A stretch of DNA of 64,000 bases from Erysipelotrichaceae bacterium (GTDB lineage: Bacteria; Bacillota_I; Bacilli_A; Erysipelotrichales; Erysipelotrichaceae), in assembly GCA_017432895.1 (NCBI GenBank), contig JAFRIG010000041.1, positions 62,001 through 126,000 of the forward strand, in the 5' to 3' direction. Of this stretch, positions 17,590-26,346 are shown in pieces; positions within the stretch are counted from its first letter, which is position 1; the number at the start of each line of letters is the position of its first letter. The notes below the pieces were generated by a model. That model saw nothing but the letters and a program-made list of their open reading frames with translations. It had not been told where the DNA came from and did no database searches. Made by a program: the position numbers and the translations under genes.

Positions 17590-18273
17590 TCAGAAATTCA
17601 AGATCGCCTCGGCGACCTTCAGATCGAATTCATCATCAATATCATAAGAACGCTTGCGATCCATGATATAGGCATAACACTCATCATCATAGATGTTCAT
17701 ATGTCTGTAAAAAGACTCCGTTTTCGAAATATAGATCGCACCGTTGAAACGATAATAAGTTCTGATATCCTGTCTTCTCTTGTTGTATTGCTCGTTGGAA
17801 ATAAAGCCCGTCATCGAAAGATCATCCGGAAGCGTATTGACCAAATGCATCGAACACTCCAATTCGCACATTGAAACGACGGCATTGGCTCTTTTTTCTT
17901 CTAGCTGTGCATAGGCGTTTTTAATGTCCTGCGCATTACGCAAAGGGGAAGTCGGCTGCAACAGGGCAAATGTATCGAACTCTTCGCCAAGGGACTTATA
18001 ATTATCTAAAACTTCTTTTACGACCTCCCAGGGGGAGGCGCTGTCCTTCGAGTTCTCCTCGTTTCTTAAAAACGGCACTTGTGCCCCATACTCCTTTGCG
18101 ATCTTTGCGTATTCCTTTGAATCGGTCGAAACCATCACGGTTTCAAAACATTCAGACTCTAAAGCCGCCTCAATCGTATACGCCAAAAGCGGTTTGCCGT
18201 TAAGCAGCCTGATATTCTTGTCTTTCAGTCCTTTCGAACCGCTCCTGGCGGGAATGATCGCAATATTTCTCAT
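17590..18273 (-). CDS. legF: CMP-N,N'-diacetyllegionaminate (CMP-nonulosonate) synthetase
   Basis: This 227-residue cytidylyltransferase opens with IIPARSGSKGLKDKNIRLLNGKPLLAYTI (residues 5-33), the CMP-sialate/legionaminate synthetase signature (IPARxGSKxxxxKN), and includes QPTSPLR. It activates a 9-carbon nonulosonic acid with CTP. The ATG follows the legG stop directly, with GGAG inside the end of legG. Neighbouring LegB- and PtmE-like genes favour legionaminate over neuraminate; the sequence of this protein alone would fit NeuA as well. Confidence 0.88.
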   Translation of the reverse strand: MRNIAIIPARSGSKGLKDKNIRLLNGKPLLAYTIEAALESECFETVMVSTDSKEYAKIAKEYGAQVPFLRNEENSKDSASPWEVVKEVLDNYKSLGEEFDTFALLQPTSPLRNAQDIKNAYAQLEEKRANAVVSMCELECSMHLVNTLPDDLSMTGFISNEQYNKRRQDIRTYYRFNGAIYISKTESFYRHMNIYDDECYAYIMDRKRSYDIDDEFDLKVAEAILNF

Positions 18274-19449
18274 CTATTTCTCCAGATCATAGAAGACTTT
18301 CTTAAGTTCGATATCCTTGCCATAGAAAGTTTTCTTAATTATTTTCACCATCTTATCCGAAGTCTTGCCATCACCATATGGATTGACCACATTCTTATCA
18401 AACTTCAAAGCTTTCTTCAAAGCTTTTTCGATATCGGCTTCAAGAGGTCTGCAGTTGATCGTGCTGTCTGCCTGTATCCTCCCCTTTTGTCTGTCACCGA
18501 TATTGATCGTCGGCTTGTTGAAAGAAGGAACCTCGACGATACCGCTGGAGGAATTGCCGATGACACATTCACAATACTTTATCGCACTGAAATACTTAAG
18601 CGTTCCTAAAGATGATACTACGATACAGTTCTCATTTTTCACCACAAACTTCTCAAGTTCCGCATTGATCTTTTCGCCACTCAAGTCAGCGTTAGCCTTC
18701 GTGATGATAAATTTCATCTCCTGATGCCTATGCAATACTTTCAGCAGTTCATGGAGCTGATCGATGGCACTGTCGTTTTCCAAAGTCACCGGATGGAAAG
18801 TCACGACAGCATAAGGCTTATCGAGTTCAAAACTGAGTTCTTTTCCTAGTTCTTCTTTGTCTAAACACTTGACATTCAACACATTCTCGACACCCAACGC
18901 CCCGGTATTATAGACTCGCTTGGGATCTTCACCCAACTGGATGATCCTGTTTCGATATGCTTCCGTAGAAGCCAGATGCAGGTAAGACATCTTGGAGATC
19001 GAATGTCTGAAGACTTCATCGATCGCCCCTTCTGTCGTCTCGCCTCCCGCAATATGAATGATCGGGATCCGACAGATCGTGCAAGCCGCCGCCACTTCAA
19101 AAGTCTCAAAGCGGTCGCCCAACAATAAAACGACATCAGGTCTTCTTTCATTGAAGTATTCCGTAAACTTCTTCACCGTCTTGGCCATGATATTGGCCGT
19201 CTCTATAGCGTCATCATTGGCCTTGGACATGATACTTATCTTCTTATCAATATTTAAGCCATCCTTTTCAACTTCCTTGATGGTATAACCGAAGGCTTTT
19301 AACAGATGCGTGCCGGTCACAGCCAAAACAAGATCGCACCATTCGGCCTTATCCAGTTTCCATAATAAAGGCCGCATGATCCCGTAATCAGCTCTGGTGG
19401 TCGTGACAGCACAGATCTTCAGTTTTTCGGTATTAGTAGAGTTCGTCAT
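18274..19449 (-). CDS. legG: NDP-N-acetyl-sugar hydrolysing 2-epimerase (LegG/NeuC)
   Basis: This 391-residue protein of the UDP-GlcNAc 2-epimerase superfamily has TTTRADYGIMRPLL at the N-terminus, LLGDRFETFEVAAA, HIAGGETTEGAIDE and GNSSSGIVEVPSF, all typical of the hydrolysing NeuC/LegG group. It releases a 2-epimerised sugar from its nucleotide, giving the 6-carbon precursor for the synthase. Its start overlaps the legI stop by 17 nt. In the LegB/PtmE context the nucleotide is expected to be GDP and the sugar 2,4-diacetamido-2,4,6-trideoxy. Confidence 0.9.
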   Translation of the reverse strand: MTNSTNTEKLKICAVTTTRADYGIMRPLLWKLDKAEWCDLVLAVTGTHLLKAFGYTIKEVEKDGLNIDKKISIMSKANDDAIETANIMAKTVKKFTEYFNERRPDVVLLLGDRFETFEVAAACTICRIPIIHIAGGETTEGAIDEVFRHSISKMSYLHLASTEAYRNRIIQLGEDPKRVYNTGALGVENVLNVKCLDKEELGKELSFELDKPYAVVTFHPVTLENDSAIDQLHELLKVLHRHQEMKFIITKANADLSGEKINAELEKFVVKNENCIVVSSLGTLKYFSAIKYCECVIGNSSSGIVEVPSFNKPTINIGDRQKGRIQADSTINCRPLEADIEKALKKALKFDKNVVNPYGDGKTSDKMVKIIKKTFYGKDIELKKVFYDLEK

Positions 19450-20440
19450 CCTCGATCAGATAGTCTTCCTTATAATCGTGTTTGGCTGTTTTGCCGATCA
19501 GATCAAACCATTTCATCGGATTGATACCGCTGCCCGGTCTTTTGGTCGTGATGTTTTCTTCACTGAACACATCACCGGCCTTGATAGATGTCCTGGCGAT
19601 GATACTCTTGCGGGCGATGTCCTGGTTCTTGGCTTCGGAAGCTGAGACCTTTTTGATGCCATCACCGATCGAAGCTTCCACATGTCTGATCATCGAGACC
19701 ATTTGTTTGAGTTCGTCAGGCTCGATGCTGGCCTTGTGATCAGGGCCTTCCATTTCACGGCTCAAGGTAAAATGTTTTTCAATAACAAAGGCTCCTCTGG
19801 CGACAGCCGCCACCGGTATCTCCAGGCCCCTGGTGTGATCGGAGTAGCCGACAGGAAGTCCAAAGGTATACCTCATCGTCTCCATCGCCTTCAGATTGAC
19901 ATCTTCATATGGAGCCGGGTATTCGGTCGTACAATGCAACAAAGTGATATCGTCAGCACCATGTTCCTTCAGTACTTTGACGGCGTTATCCACCTCATAC
20001 AGTTCGGACATGCCCGTCGACATGATGATCGGCTCATTAAGCTCAGCGATCTTTATCAGCAAAGGCAGATTGGTGATCTCCCCTGAAGGGATCTTCCACC
20101 TTCTCATGCCGATGCTATGCAGATAATCGACACTTGGCAAATCGAAGGCCGTCGAAAGAAATTCGATGCCTTTTTCATCACAATACTGTTTTAACTGGCC
20201 ATACTCCTCGTATGTAAGCATCAGTTTCCTGACCATATCGAGCTGGGAATCCTCTTCCCCGGTCGTCACTTTCTGATATTCGGCCTTGTCGGCATAACGG
20301 GAAATGACATTTTCCGCCTTGCAGGTCTGAAACTTGACGATATCCGCCCTGGCTTCCACAGCCTTATCAACCAGCTGTTTTGCGATCTCGAAATTGCCGT
20401 TGTGATTGACACCGGCTTCCGCAATTATCAATGTTTTCAT
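19433..20440 (-). CDS. legI: N,N'-diacetyllegionaminate synthase (NeuB-type)
   Basis: This 335-residue NeuB-family protein has IAEAGVNHNG at the N-terminus, VKFQTCKAENV, STAFDLPSVDYL, HCTTEYPAPYEDVNL, GYSDHTRGLEIPVAAVARGA, and a C-terminal SAF/antifreeze-like domain (SIIARTSIKAGDVF). It condenses phosphoenolpyruvate with a 6-carbon N-acetyl sugar to make a nonulosonate. I chose the ATG at 20440 because GAAGGAT lies before it and the conserved strand starts at once. It overlaps legG and follows the acetyltransferase by 1 nt. Confidence 0.92.
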   Translation of the reverse strand: MKTLIIAEAGVNHNGNFEIAKQLVDKAVEARADIVKFQTCKAENVISRYADKAEYQKVTTGEEDSQLDMVRKLMLTYEEYGQLKQYCDEKGIEFLSTAFDLPSVDYLHSIGMRRWKIPSGEITNLPLLIKIAELNEPIIMSTGMSELYEVDNAVKVLKEHGADDITLLHCTTEYPAPYEDVNLKAMETMRYTFGLPVGYSDHTRGLEIPVAAVARGAFVIEKHFTLSREMEGPDHKASIEPDELKQMVSMIRHVEASIGDGIKKVSASEAKNQDIARKSIIARTSIKAGDVFSEENITTKRPGSGINPMKWFDLIGKTAKHDYKEDYLIEDDELY

Positions 20441-20441
20441 A

Positions 20442-21083
20442 CTATTTATCCTTCTTCTTGGCACCCATGGTCACGGCGGGGTTGCCTACCGTCGTGCCCG
20501 GATTCTTGATATTGGTAAACACGGCTGCACCAACGCCGATCCTGGCGCTGTCGCAGATCGTTACGTGCTGAATGATCGAAGCACCGGTGCCGATCTCACA
20601 ATACCTGCCCACTACGCATCTTCCCGAGATCGTGGCGTTGGGATAGATCGTCGTATAATCGCCCACTTCCACGTCGTGGTTGACGGATGCGTTGTACAAG
20701 ATCACGCATTGCTTGCCGACTTTGGCTTCAATGCCCACCAGAGCATTGGCAAAAATCATCGAACCTTCACCGATCTGAGCGGTGCGATGAATGATCGCCC
20801 GGGGGTCTATCAATGTCGCCACATGGGCATTGGCCGGCAGCGTATCGATGATCCTCTCCCTGACAGCCGTATTGGCCAAAGCACAGACGACATAGACATC
20901 TTCATAGTTCTCAATGACTTCATCGCCACCTAAAACAGGATAGCCCTGGAAAGATTCCATCTCCCCTTTTTCAGTGAAACCTAATAGGTTCCATTCCGGT
21001 TTATTCTCATTTATTCTTTCGACAAGCCAGGCGACATCTTTACCCAGATCGCCGGCTCCCATGATAATTAGATCTTTCATCAT
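20442..21083 (-). CDS. legH: NeuD/PglD-type sugar N- or O-acetyltransferase (LegH role)
   Basis: This 213-residue protein has an N-terminal Rossmann-like sugar-binding part (LIIMGAGDLGKDVAWLVE) and a C-terminal left-handed beta-helix of hexapeptide repeats (IGEGSMIFANALVGIEAKVG ... IGVGAAVFTN), the NeuD/PglD layout. In the legionaminate pathway the same fold acetylates the 4-amino group of the GDP-linked sugar. It starts right at the stop of the nucleotidyltransferase (TAAATG) with GGAG before it. It could instead O-acetylate the finished nonulosonate as NeuD does; position between PtmE-like and legI favours the LegH role. Confidence 0.82.
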   Translation of the reverse strand: MMKDLIIMGAGDLGKDVAWLVERINENKPEWNLLGFTEKGEMESFQGYPVLGGDEVIENYEDVYVVCALANTAVRERIIDTLPANAHVATLIDPRAIIHRTAQIGEGSMIFANALVGIEAKVGKQCVILYNASVNHDVEVGDYTTIYPNATISGRCVVGRYCEIGTGASIIQHVTICDSARIGVGAAVFTNIKNPGTTVGNPAVTMGAKKKDK

Positions 21084-22121
21084 TTATTCTCCATACAGTC
21101 TGATCCGCATCTTTTCAAGTTCGGACATCTGGCCCATATCGAGCCAGTCTTCTTCTTCAACGGTATAGACACCGATCTTTCTGCCCTTTTCCTTTTCCAT
21201 CCTGATGATATCCGGGAAATCGATCCTGACATTCTTCTTCAGATCTTTCAGAACGACCGGTTCCACGATATACATGGCGGTGTTGGTCAAAAAAGAATAT
21301 TCCGGCTTTTCCTCGATCGAGTCCAGAACGTCTTTCTTATCGACATTGACGATACCATAAGGTATCGTGACATGTTTCCTGGCGCATATCATCGTGATGT
21401 CGTTCTTGTTTTTCTTGTGAAACTTCACGATCTCGCTGTAATCATTGAGGATCAGAGAATCGCAACAGATAAAGAAGAAGGTATCTTTGATCTTGTTTTT
21501 CAAAAGGCTTAGGCCCCCACCCGTACCTAAAGGTTCAATCTCATCGGTCCAGGTGATCTTGTACTCTTTATCGATCTCTTTGAAGTATGATTTGATCAGT
21601 TCCTTCTTGTAGTTGACGATGATATGAAAAGCACTGCAGCCGGCTTCCTCATATCTTCTCATGATATGTTCGATGATCGGCAGATCCCCTACCGGGATCA
21701 GGGGTTTAGGCAGGATCTTGGTGAAAGGATCAAGCCTTGTACCCTTGCCGCCGGCATTGATGACGACCGGAATATCGATCTTCTTTTTCCTGGCCTTTGC
21801 GGCTTTCTTGCCGGTATAAATATCCAGGATCTTCTTTTTCTCATCGATGATCGGAATGGCGATATAGTTCTTATCCAGCAGCGTGATCGCTTCTTCCAAG
21901 GATGAAGCGACCCGTTTCGGGTTCCGGTTGCAAGCCTTATCAACACTTTCTTCCACATTGCCGCCATTAAACAGATAACGGCGGATATCACCATCGGTCA
22001 AGGCGCCGATCATGATCTCGTTTTCCGCGACAAAAAGGATCTTGGGCTTTACGGAGTCCAGCTTCTTCATCGCATCTTTGATCTTGCAGTCTTTATTGAC
22101 TAAATACTGTCTGTAATCCAT
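21084..22121 (-). CDS. ptmE: CBS-domain nucleotidyltransferase, PtmE-like (glucosamine-1-P guanylyltransferase)
   Basis: This 345-residue protein fuses a CBS pair (~1-115, with IGALTDGDIRR) to a sugar nucleotidyltransferase (NAGGKGTRLDPFTKILPKPL, ~125-345). That fusion is the hallmark of PtmE from the Campylobacter legionaminate pathway, which makes GDP-glucosamine from glucosamine-1-phosphate. It lies 4 nt after legB. The CBS pair may sense an adenylyl nucleotide or the end product. GDP use is known for the family and inferred here. Confidence 0.85.
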   Translation of the reverse strand: MDYRQYLVNKDCKIKDAMKKLDSVKPKILFVAENEIMIGALTDGDIRRYLFNGGNVEESVDKACNRNPKRVASSLEEAITLLDKNYIAIPIIDEKKKILDIYTGKKAAKARKKKIDIPVVINAGGKGTRLDPFTKILPKPLIPVGDLPIIEHIMRRYEEAGCSAFHIIVNYKKELIKSYFKEIDKEYKITWTDEIEPLGTGGGLSLLKNKIKDTFFFICCDSLILNDYSEIVKFHKKNKNDITMICARKHVTIPYGIVNVDKKDVLDSIEEKPEYSFLTNTAMYIVEPVVLKDLKKNVRIDFPDIIRMEKEKGRKIGVYTVEEEDWLDMGQMSELEKMRIRLYGE

Positions 22122-22125
22122 ATTT

Positions 22126-23106
22126 TTATACGTTATAGATATCGGCTTTATACTTATCCAGATTGTTTCTTAAGAATTCGATCGTTTCCGCCAGACCTTC
22201 TTCGAAAGTATACTGAGGCTTCCAGTTAGTAAGCCTCTTGATCTTTTCATTGCAGCCCAAGAGCCGATTGACTTCCGATTTTTCGGGACGGACTCTTTGT
22301 TCATCACAGATGATCCTGGCGCTGGGGTTGATCTGCCTGATCAGTTCGTTGGCCAGATCACCGATCGAGATCTCCTTTTGCGTGGCGATATTGATCTCTT
22401 CGCCGATCGTCTTATCCGACTTGTATATCTCTAAGAAGCCTCTGGCCGTGTCCTTGACGTAGTTGAAGTCTCTTGTCGGGGTCAATGAACCAAGCTTGAT
22501 CTCTTCCATCCCCGAAAGCAATTGGGTGATGATCGTCGGAATGACAGCCCTTGCGGATTGTCTGGGACCGTAAGTATTGAAAGGCCTGACAATCGTCACC
22601 GGCAAAGAGAAGCTTCTATAGAAAGATTCCGCCAGCCTGTCGGCTCCGATTTTTGTAGCCGAATAAGGCGATTGGCCCTGATACGGGTGTTTCTCATCAA
22701 TTGGCACATACTGGGCAGTTCCGTAAACTTCACTGGTCGATGTGACCAGGATCCTTTCCGTTTTCAGGTCTCTGGCCGCCTGCAGAATATTCAATGTACC
22801 CTTGATATTGGTATCGACATACATGTCGGGTGAATGATAAGAGTAAGGGATAGCGATCAGGGCTGCCAGATGAAAGACCGCATCGACATCTTCCATAGCT
22901 GTGCGAACGCCGTTAGGATCTCTGACATCACCCAAGAAGATCTCTATTTTGTCCTTGATCTCTTTATCAAAAGTATCGATCCAACCCCAATTGTTGAAAG
23001 AGTTATATTGGACCATCGCTTTAACATCATAGCCTTCTTTTACCAGCAGTTCACTCAGATGGCTGCCAATGAAACCCTCTGCACCGGTAACTAATATTTT
23101 GCCCAT
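22126..23106 (-). CDS. legB: GDP-N-acetylglucosamine 4,6-dehydratase-type SDR
   Basis: This 326-residue extended SDR has GAEGFIGSHL, TSTSEVYGTAQYVPIDEKHP, SPYSATKIGADRLAESFYR (YxxxK active site) and a C-terminal RPEKSEVNRLLG block typical of the LegB group of sugar-nucleotide 4,6-dehydratases. It would oxidise C4 and remove the 6-hydroxyl, giving the 4-keto-6-deoxy sugar. GAGG lies 8 nt before the ATG. It is the first gene of the long run that ends with the MBOAT gene. The aminotransferase that should act next (LegC) is not adjacent. Confidence 0.88.
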   Translation of the reverse strand: MGKILVTGAEGFIGSHLSELLVKEGYDVKAMVQYNSFNNWGWIDTFDKEIKDKIEIFLGDVRDPNGVRTAMEDVDAVFHLAALIAIPYSYHSPDMYVDTNIKGTLNILQAARDLKTERILVTSTSEVYGTAQYVPIDEKHPYQGQSPYSATKIGADRLAESFYRSFSLPVTIVRPFNTYGPRQSARAVIPTIITQLLSGMEEIKLGSLTPTRDFNYVKDTARGFLEIYKSDKTIGEEINIATQKEISIGDLANELIRQINPSARIICDEQRVRPEKSEVNRLLGCNEKIKRLTNWKPQYTFEEGLAETIEFLRNNLDKYKADIYNV

Positions 23107-23130
23107 AAGAAAAACCTCTTTTTCCCTCTT

Positions 23131-23139
23131 ATTCTAACA
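23131..23139 (-). promoter_or_regulatory. Extended -10 promoter of the legB operon
   Basis: Minus-strand TGTTAGAAT (TGnTAGAAT) lies 25 nt before the legB ATG, in the 79-nt gap after the GT-C gene. There is no good -35 box, as expected for extended -10 promoters. A weak 6-bp hairpin (AAACAG/CTGTTT) between the two genes may reduce read-through. Confidence 0.45.
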
Positions 23140-23185
23140 TTATTTTAGAAACAGTGGTATAGAGGCTCTGTTTGCGTAAAGCTTA

Positions 23186-25186
23186 TCACTCTACCTTGTA
23201 GACCTTGTAATTATCGTCACTATAAACCTGATGCAGACCCGTCAATTGCAGATCAAGGCTTTGGGAAAGAGTCTGCACCAGATAGGAAACACCCTCATCC
23301 TTCAATCTTTCCAAAGCATTCGGATCGCCATCAAACAGATCATTTACCATCTTTCTTCTTCTTTCGGTCTCGACATGATCGGCATACTGGCCATCATTCC
23401 ATATAAAACGCTTGGAAAAGACACCGAAGTTTTCTTCCTTTTTTATCTCGTCATATTCAAAAGTATCGATTGCGATATAATCCTCTTCATTAGTGTTATC
23501 TCTTAGCCAGAGACACAATCTGTAATCATCGACCGTGAACAGATTTCGGCTGATTCCTTGTTTATAGTCCCCACGATATGCCGCAATGCCATCTTCGACA
23601 ACCGGTTTCACTCTTTCAAAAAAGAAGCGTCTGATATCCCTGAAAGACACCAGGCACACTAACAGAAGGCCGATATACAGGAAAGATCTTTTATCCTGGC
23701 CAATGGCTTCGATCGCCATCAGACCTGCCAGGATCGCATATGGGAAACCGGACATGATGAAATACATCTGGGAATTGCCATTCTGATAGGTATTGATCGT
23801 AAGCAGAATGCCCCAAACAGATATGATGCACAGCAACAAAGATATAAACATGACCCTTTTCTTTCTGATGAGAACGCAAAGCTGCCAGACAAGAGAAACT
23901 ATCAGCAGTGACATTGCCCCGTTATCGGAGTTTAAGACATAAAGTCCCAAAGCCAGGATCCGGCTGAGCCCGTTATTCGGAAAGCCTTTGCTGATCAGAT
24001 CATTCAGAATGTCGTTTGCCCAGTAATTCTGATCAAAAGCCCTTAAAACGCCTAAAAACTCAAGACCGTTTTCCTCGATCGTCTGACCGGAAAGATCACT
24101 GATAAAGATCAGATAAATACTTAAAAAAGAAAACAGCCATAAGACACCATAGACAAGGCCTTCCTTCCATCTTTTCTTAAGCAGCAGATCCAGACAGACA
24201 AACCCAAAGCCGATCAGAGATACCAGCGAAACCGGACCTTTAAAACCCGTCGTCAAGCCGATCAAAACGCAGGTGATCAAAACCTTTTTCAGTCCATAGG
24301 CATCATCATTAGATGCTTTACATAAAACGCTTATGCCCAGCATGGAAAGCGCATAGGCATAATCAAAACCGAAGGGACAGAAGTAAAGGTGGTTTGCCAG
24401 AAAAACGGTAGAGCCTTCCGTAAAAAGGATCAGAATCATGCCCAGATAGATAAGAGCCTCGTTTTTTAAAAGAGTAGACAAAAGTTCATATGCCGCAAAG
24501 ACCATCATGATGCAGGGAATGATATAAGAAAAATAATAGCTTAATTCCAGCACGTCGATACCACTGATCAGACTGCATTGGGCGATCAGCGCATTGGAGA
24601 AATGATGGTAATAAAAGCTGACCCCGACCAATCGGAAATCCTGAACAGGGAGGCCCTTGGTAAAAGAGATATTGTTGCCGACCCAGAACAGAAAGTCCTT
24701 GTTCAGATAAAGATCGTGTTTCACATTAGTGACGGGATTAGGCAAAGAGATGGAAAAAAACGCAAACAAAACGATCATTAAAACCAAAAATAAAAGAAGG
24801 TAGAAATCATCGTTTAAAAGCTGCTTCTCATCTTTCCTCTTGTACAGATAAAAACAGGAAAGGATCGCTAAGATCAGGCTTATCAGACCCGATAATTTAG
24901 CGATCTTCAAACCCATTAAAATCAGATACTCAAACAAGACAACCAGGATGCCCAGACTGTAAGCCCATAATATCTCTGCGTTGCCATCACATTTTTTTAT
25001 GCCAAACAGTTCAACAAGCGCCAGACCGGGAATAAAGATGCCCAGAAACTGATAAAGGGTATAGATGATCCCGTCAAATAAAGAAAGCTCACAGACAACA
25101 GCTGTAAGCAGGCAGAAAAGCAGAATGAAAAGCTGCAATAGACAGATATGTGAATTTCTTTTCAGTTCACTCAGAAATCTTTCCAT
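23186..25186 (-). CDS. Large polytopic membrane protein, GT-C-type glycosyltransferase candidate
   Basis: This 666-residue protein has about 12-13 membrane segments and a soluble C-terminal region (~520-666). The first long loop (~130-190, LPNPVTNVKHDLYLNKDFLFWVGN then SFYYHHFSNALIAQ) sits where GT-C enzymes carry catalytic acidic residues. GT-C proteins transfer sugars from polyprenyl-phosphate donors outside the membrane. It starts 2 nt after the ATP-grasp gene (ATG 25186; a TTG at 25192 overlaps that stop). I do not recognise a specific family; the call rests on topology and the ArnC-like and ArnE-like neighbours. Confidence 0.75.
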   Translation of the reverse strand: MERFLSELKRNSHICLLQLFILLFCLLTAVVCELSLFDGIIYTLYQFLGIFIPGLALVELFGIKKCDGNAEILWAYSLGILVVLFEYLILMGLKIAKLSGLISLILAILSCFYLYKRKDEKQLLNDDFYLLLFLVLMIVLFAFFSISLPNPVTNVKHDLYLNKDFLFWVGNNISFTKGLPVQDFRLVGVSFYYHHFSNALIAQCSLISGIDVLELSYYFSYIIPCIMMVFAAYELLSTLLKNEALIYLGMILILFTEGSTVFLANHLYFCPFGFDYAYALSMLGISVLCKASNDDAYGLKKVLITCVLIGLTTGFKGPVSLVSLIGFGFVCLDLLLKKRWKEGLVYGVLWLFSFLSIYLIFISDLSGQTIEENGLEFLGVLRAFDQNYWANDILNDLISKGFPNNGLSRILALGLYVLNSDNGAMSLLIVSLVWQLCVLIRKKRVMFISLLLCIISVWGILLTINTYQNGNSQMYFIMSGFPYAILAGLMAIEAIGQDKRSFLYIGLLLVCLVSFRDIRRFFFERVKPVVEDGIAAYRGDYKQGISRNLFTVDDYRLCLWLRDNTNEEDYIAIDTFEYDEIKKEENFGVFSKRFIWNDGQYADHVETERRRKMVNDLFDGDPNALERLKDEGVSYLVQTLSQSLDLQLTGLHQVYSDDNYKVYKVE

Positions 25187-25188
25187 AT

Positions 25189-26346
25189 TCAAGTAATGCT
25201 TCGATCCATGAATCCTCTGATCTTCTCAGGATCATCACAGGTAATGATATAGTAACCGTGCCGATTGGAAGAATCCGTCACGTCGTCAGCAAAATGGTCG
25301 AGGTCGATATCGTGGTCAATGATCCTTATTTCAGGATCATCAAGAGCCAGCTGATAGTATGGCAGATCCTCCTGTTTCATAATGAAACGGACGGCTGCGT
25401 TTGTCCGCTCCCCAAGAGCGGAAAAATCGGGCTTTTTGCCTAAGGAGACATTCAGAACGGCTTCGACAAAATCAAAGCCGGTAGTCAGTCTGACCAGATC
25501 GGAACCGATAAAGTCACCGCCCATCCGACCGCCGATCTCGACGATGCCGATCTTTCCATCTTCCCTGATCTTGATCTCGGTATGAGATGCCCCGTATTTG
25601 ATGCCGAGGCTATCCAAAGCATGGAAGGTCACTTTCTTTATCTTTGCGACCATTTCCGGATCGTTTTCACAGAGTTCAAGGTGCCCGTTTTCAATGAAAT
25701 GCGGAGCTCCCGTAGTATATTTGCGGGTAAAAGAAAGGAAATGATGCTCACCCTCATAAGAGATGCATTCCACAGAGAACTCATCCCCTTCCAGGTACTC
25801 TTCGACCAGTGCCTTTTTTTCAAAGCCCTCTTTTTTAGCCATCTCGATCGCCTTTTCCAGTTCTTCAGCCTTTTCGATCCTGGTGATACCTCTGCTGCCG
25901 GATCTGTCTAAGGGCTTGACGATGAGCGGATAAGCCAGTTTTTCAAGCGGCAGATCTTCCGCCTTTTCAACCAGAAAACTCTTGGGCGAGGGATCGCCAT
26001 GCTGCTCAAAACAGTTGCGCATCAGATGCTTGTTCGTAGACCTGGCCGTACATTCAAGATCATTGGAAACAAGGCCCATATGCTGAGCGACATAGTTCAC
26101 CGTGATGATCGCCAGATCGGAAGAGATCGACGAAATGCTGCAGATACCGATCTGTCTGCAGACTTCCAGGATCTTTTCTTTTTCAACGATACTGATGGGA
26201 TAGAAATGATCCGCTTCTTTTTCGCCGACATCGTTGGCTGCCCAGGCAAAAACATGAGTTATGTAACCCATCTCTTTTGCTTTTCTGATCAATGGCAACT
26301 GCAGATAGCTGGCGCCGATTATCGCTACATGTTTTGTCTCACTCAC
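25189..26346 (-). CDS. ATP-grasp carboxylate-amine ligase
   Basis: This 385-residue ATP-grasp protein has a pre-ATP Rossmann part (HVAIIGASYLQLPLIRKAKEMGY), the phosphate-binding strand LIVKPLDRSGSRGI, the hinge ALVEEYLEGDEFSVEC, and the metal site VEIGGRMGGDF. The family joins a carboxylate to an amine through an acyl phosphate. It overlaps the GT2 gene start-to-stop by 4 nt and follows a WecE-like aminotransferase two genes upstream. The simple reading is that it attaches an amino acid or other acid to the 4-amino group of the sugar made by that enzyme. The acid is not known. Confidence 0.88.
   Translation of the reverse strand: MSETKHVAIIGASYLQLPLIRKAKEMGYITHVFAWAANDVGEKEADHFYPISIVEKEKILEVCRQIGICSISSISSDLAIITVNYVAQHMGLVSNDLECTARSTNKHLMRNCFEQHGDPSPKSFLVEKAEDLPLEKLAYPLIVKPLDRSGSRGITRIEKAEELEKAIEMAKKEGFEKKALVEEYLEGDEFSVECISYEGEHHFLSFTRKYTTGAPHFIENGHLELCENDPEMVAKIKKVTFHALDSLGIKYGASHTEIKIREDGKIGIVEIGGRMGGDFIGSDLVRLTTGFDFVEAVLNVSLGKKPDFSALGERTNAAVRFIMKQEDLPYYQLALDDPEIRIIDHDIDLDHFADDVTDSSNRHGYYIITCDDPEKIRGFMDRSIT

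Noticed and set aside
17590-20440. Reading neuA/neuC/neuB as a plain sialic acid (Neu5Ac) pathway
   Set aside because: The adjacent LegB-like dehydratase and CBS-fused PtmE-like nucleotidyltransferase are hallmarks of the GDP-linked legionaminate route, so I named the genes as leg; the three proteins alone would not decide it.
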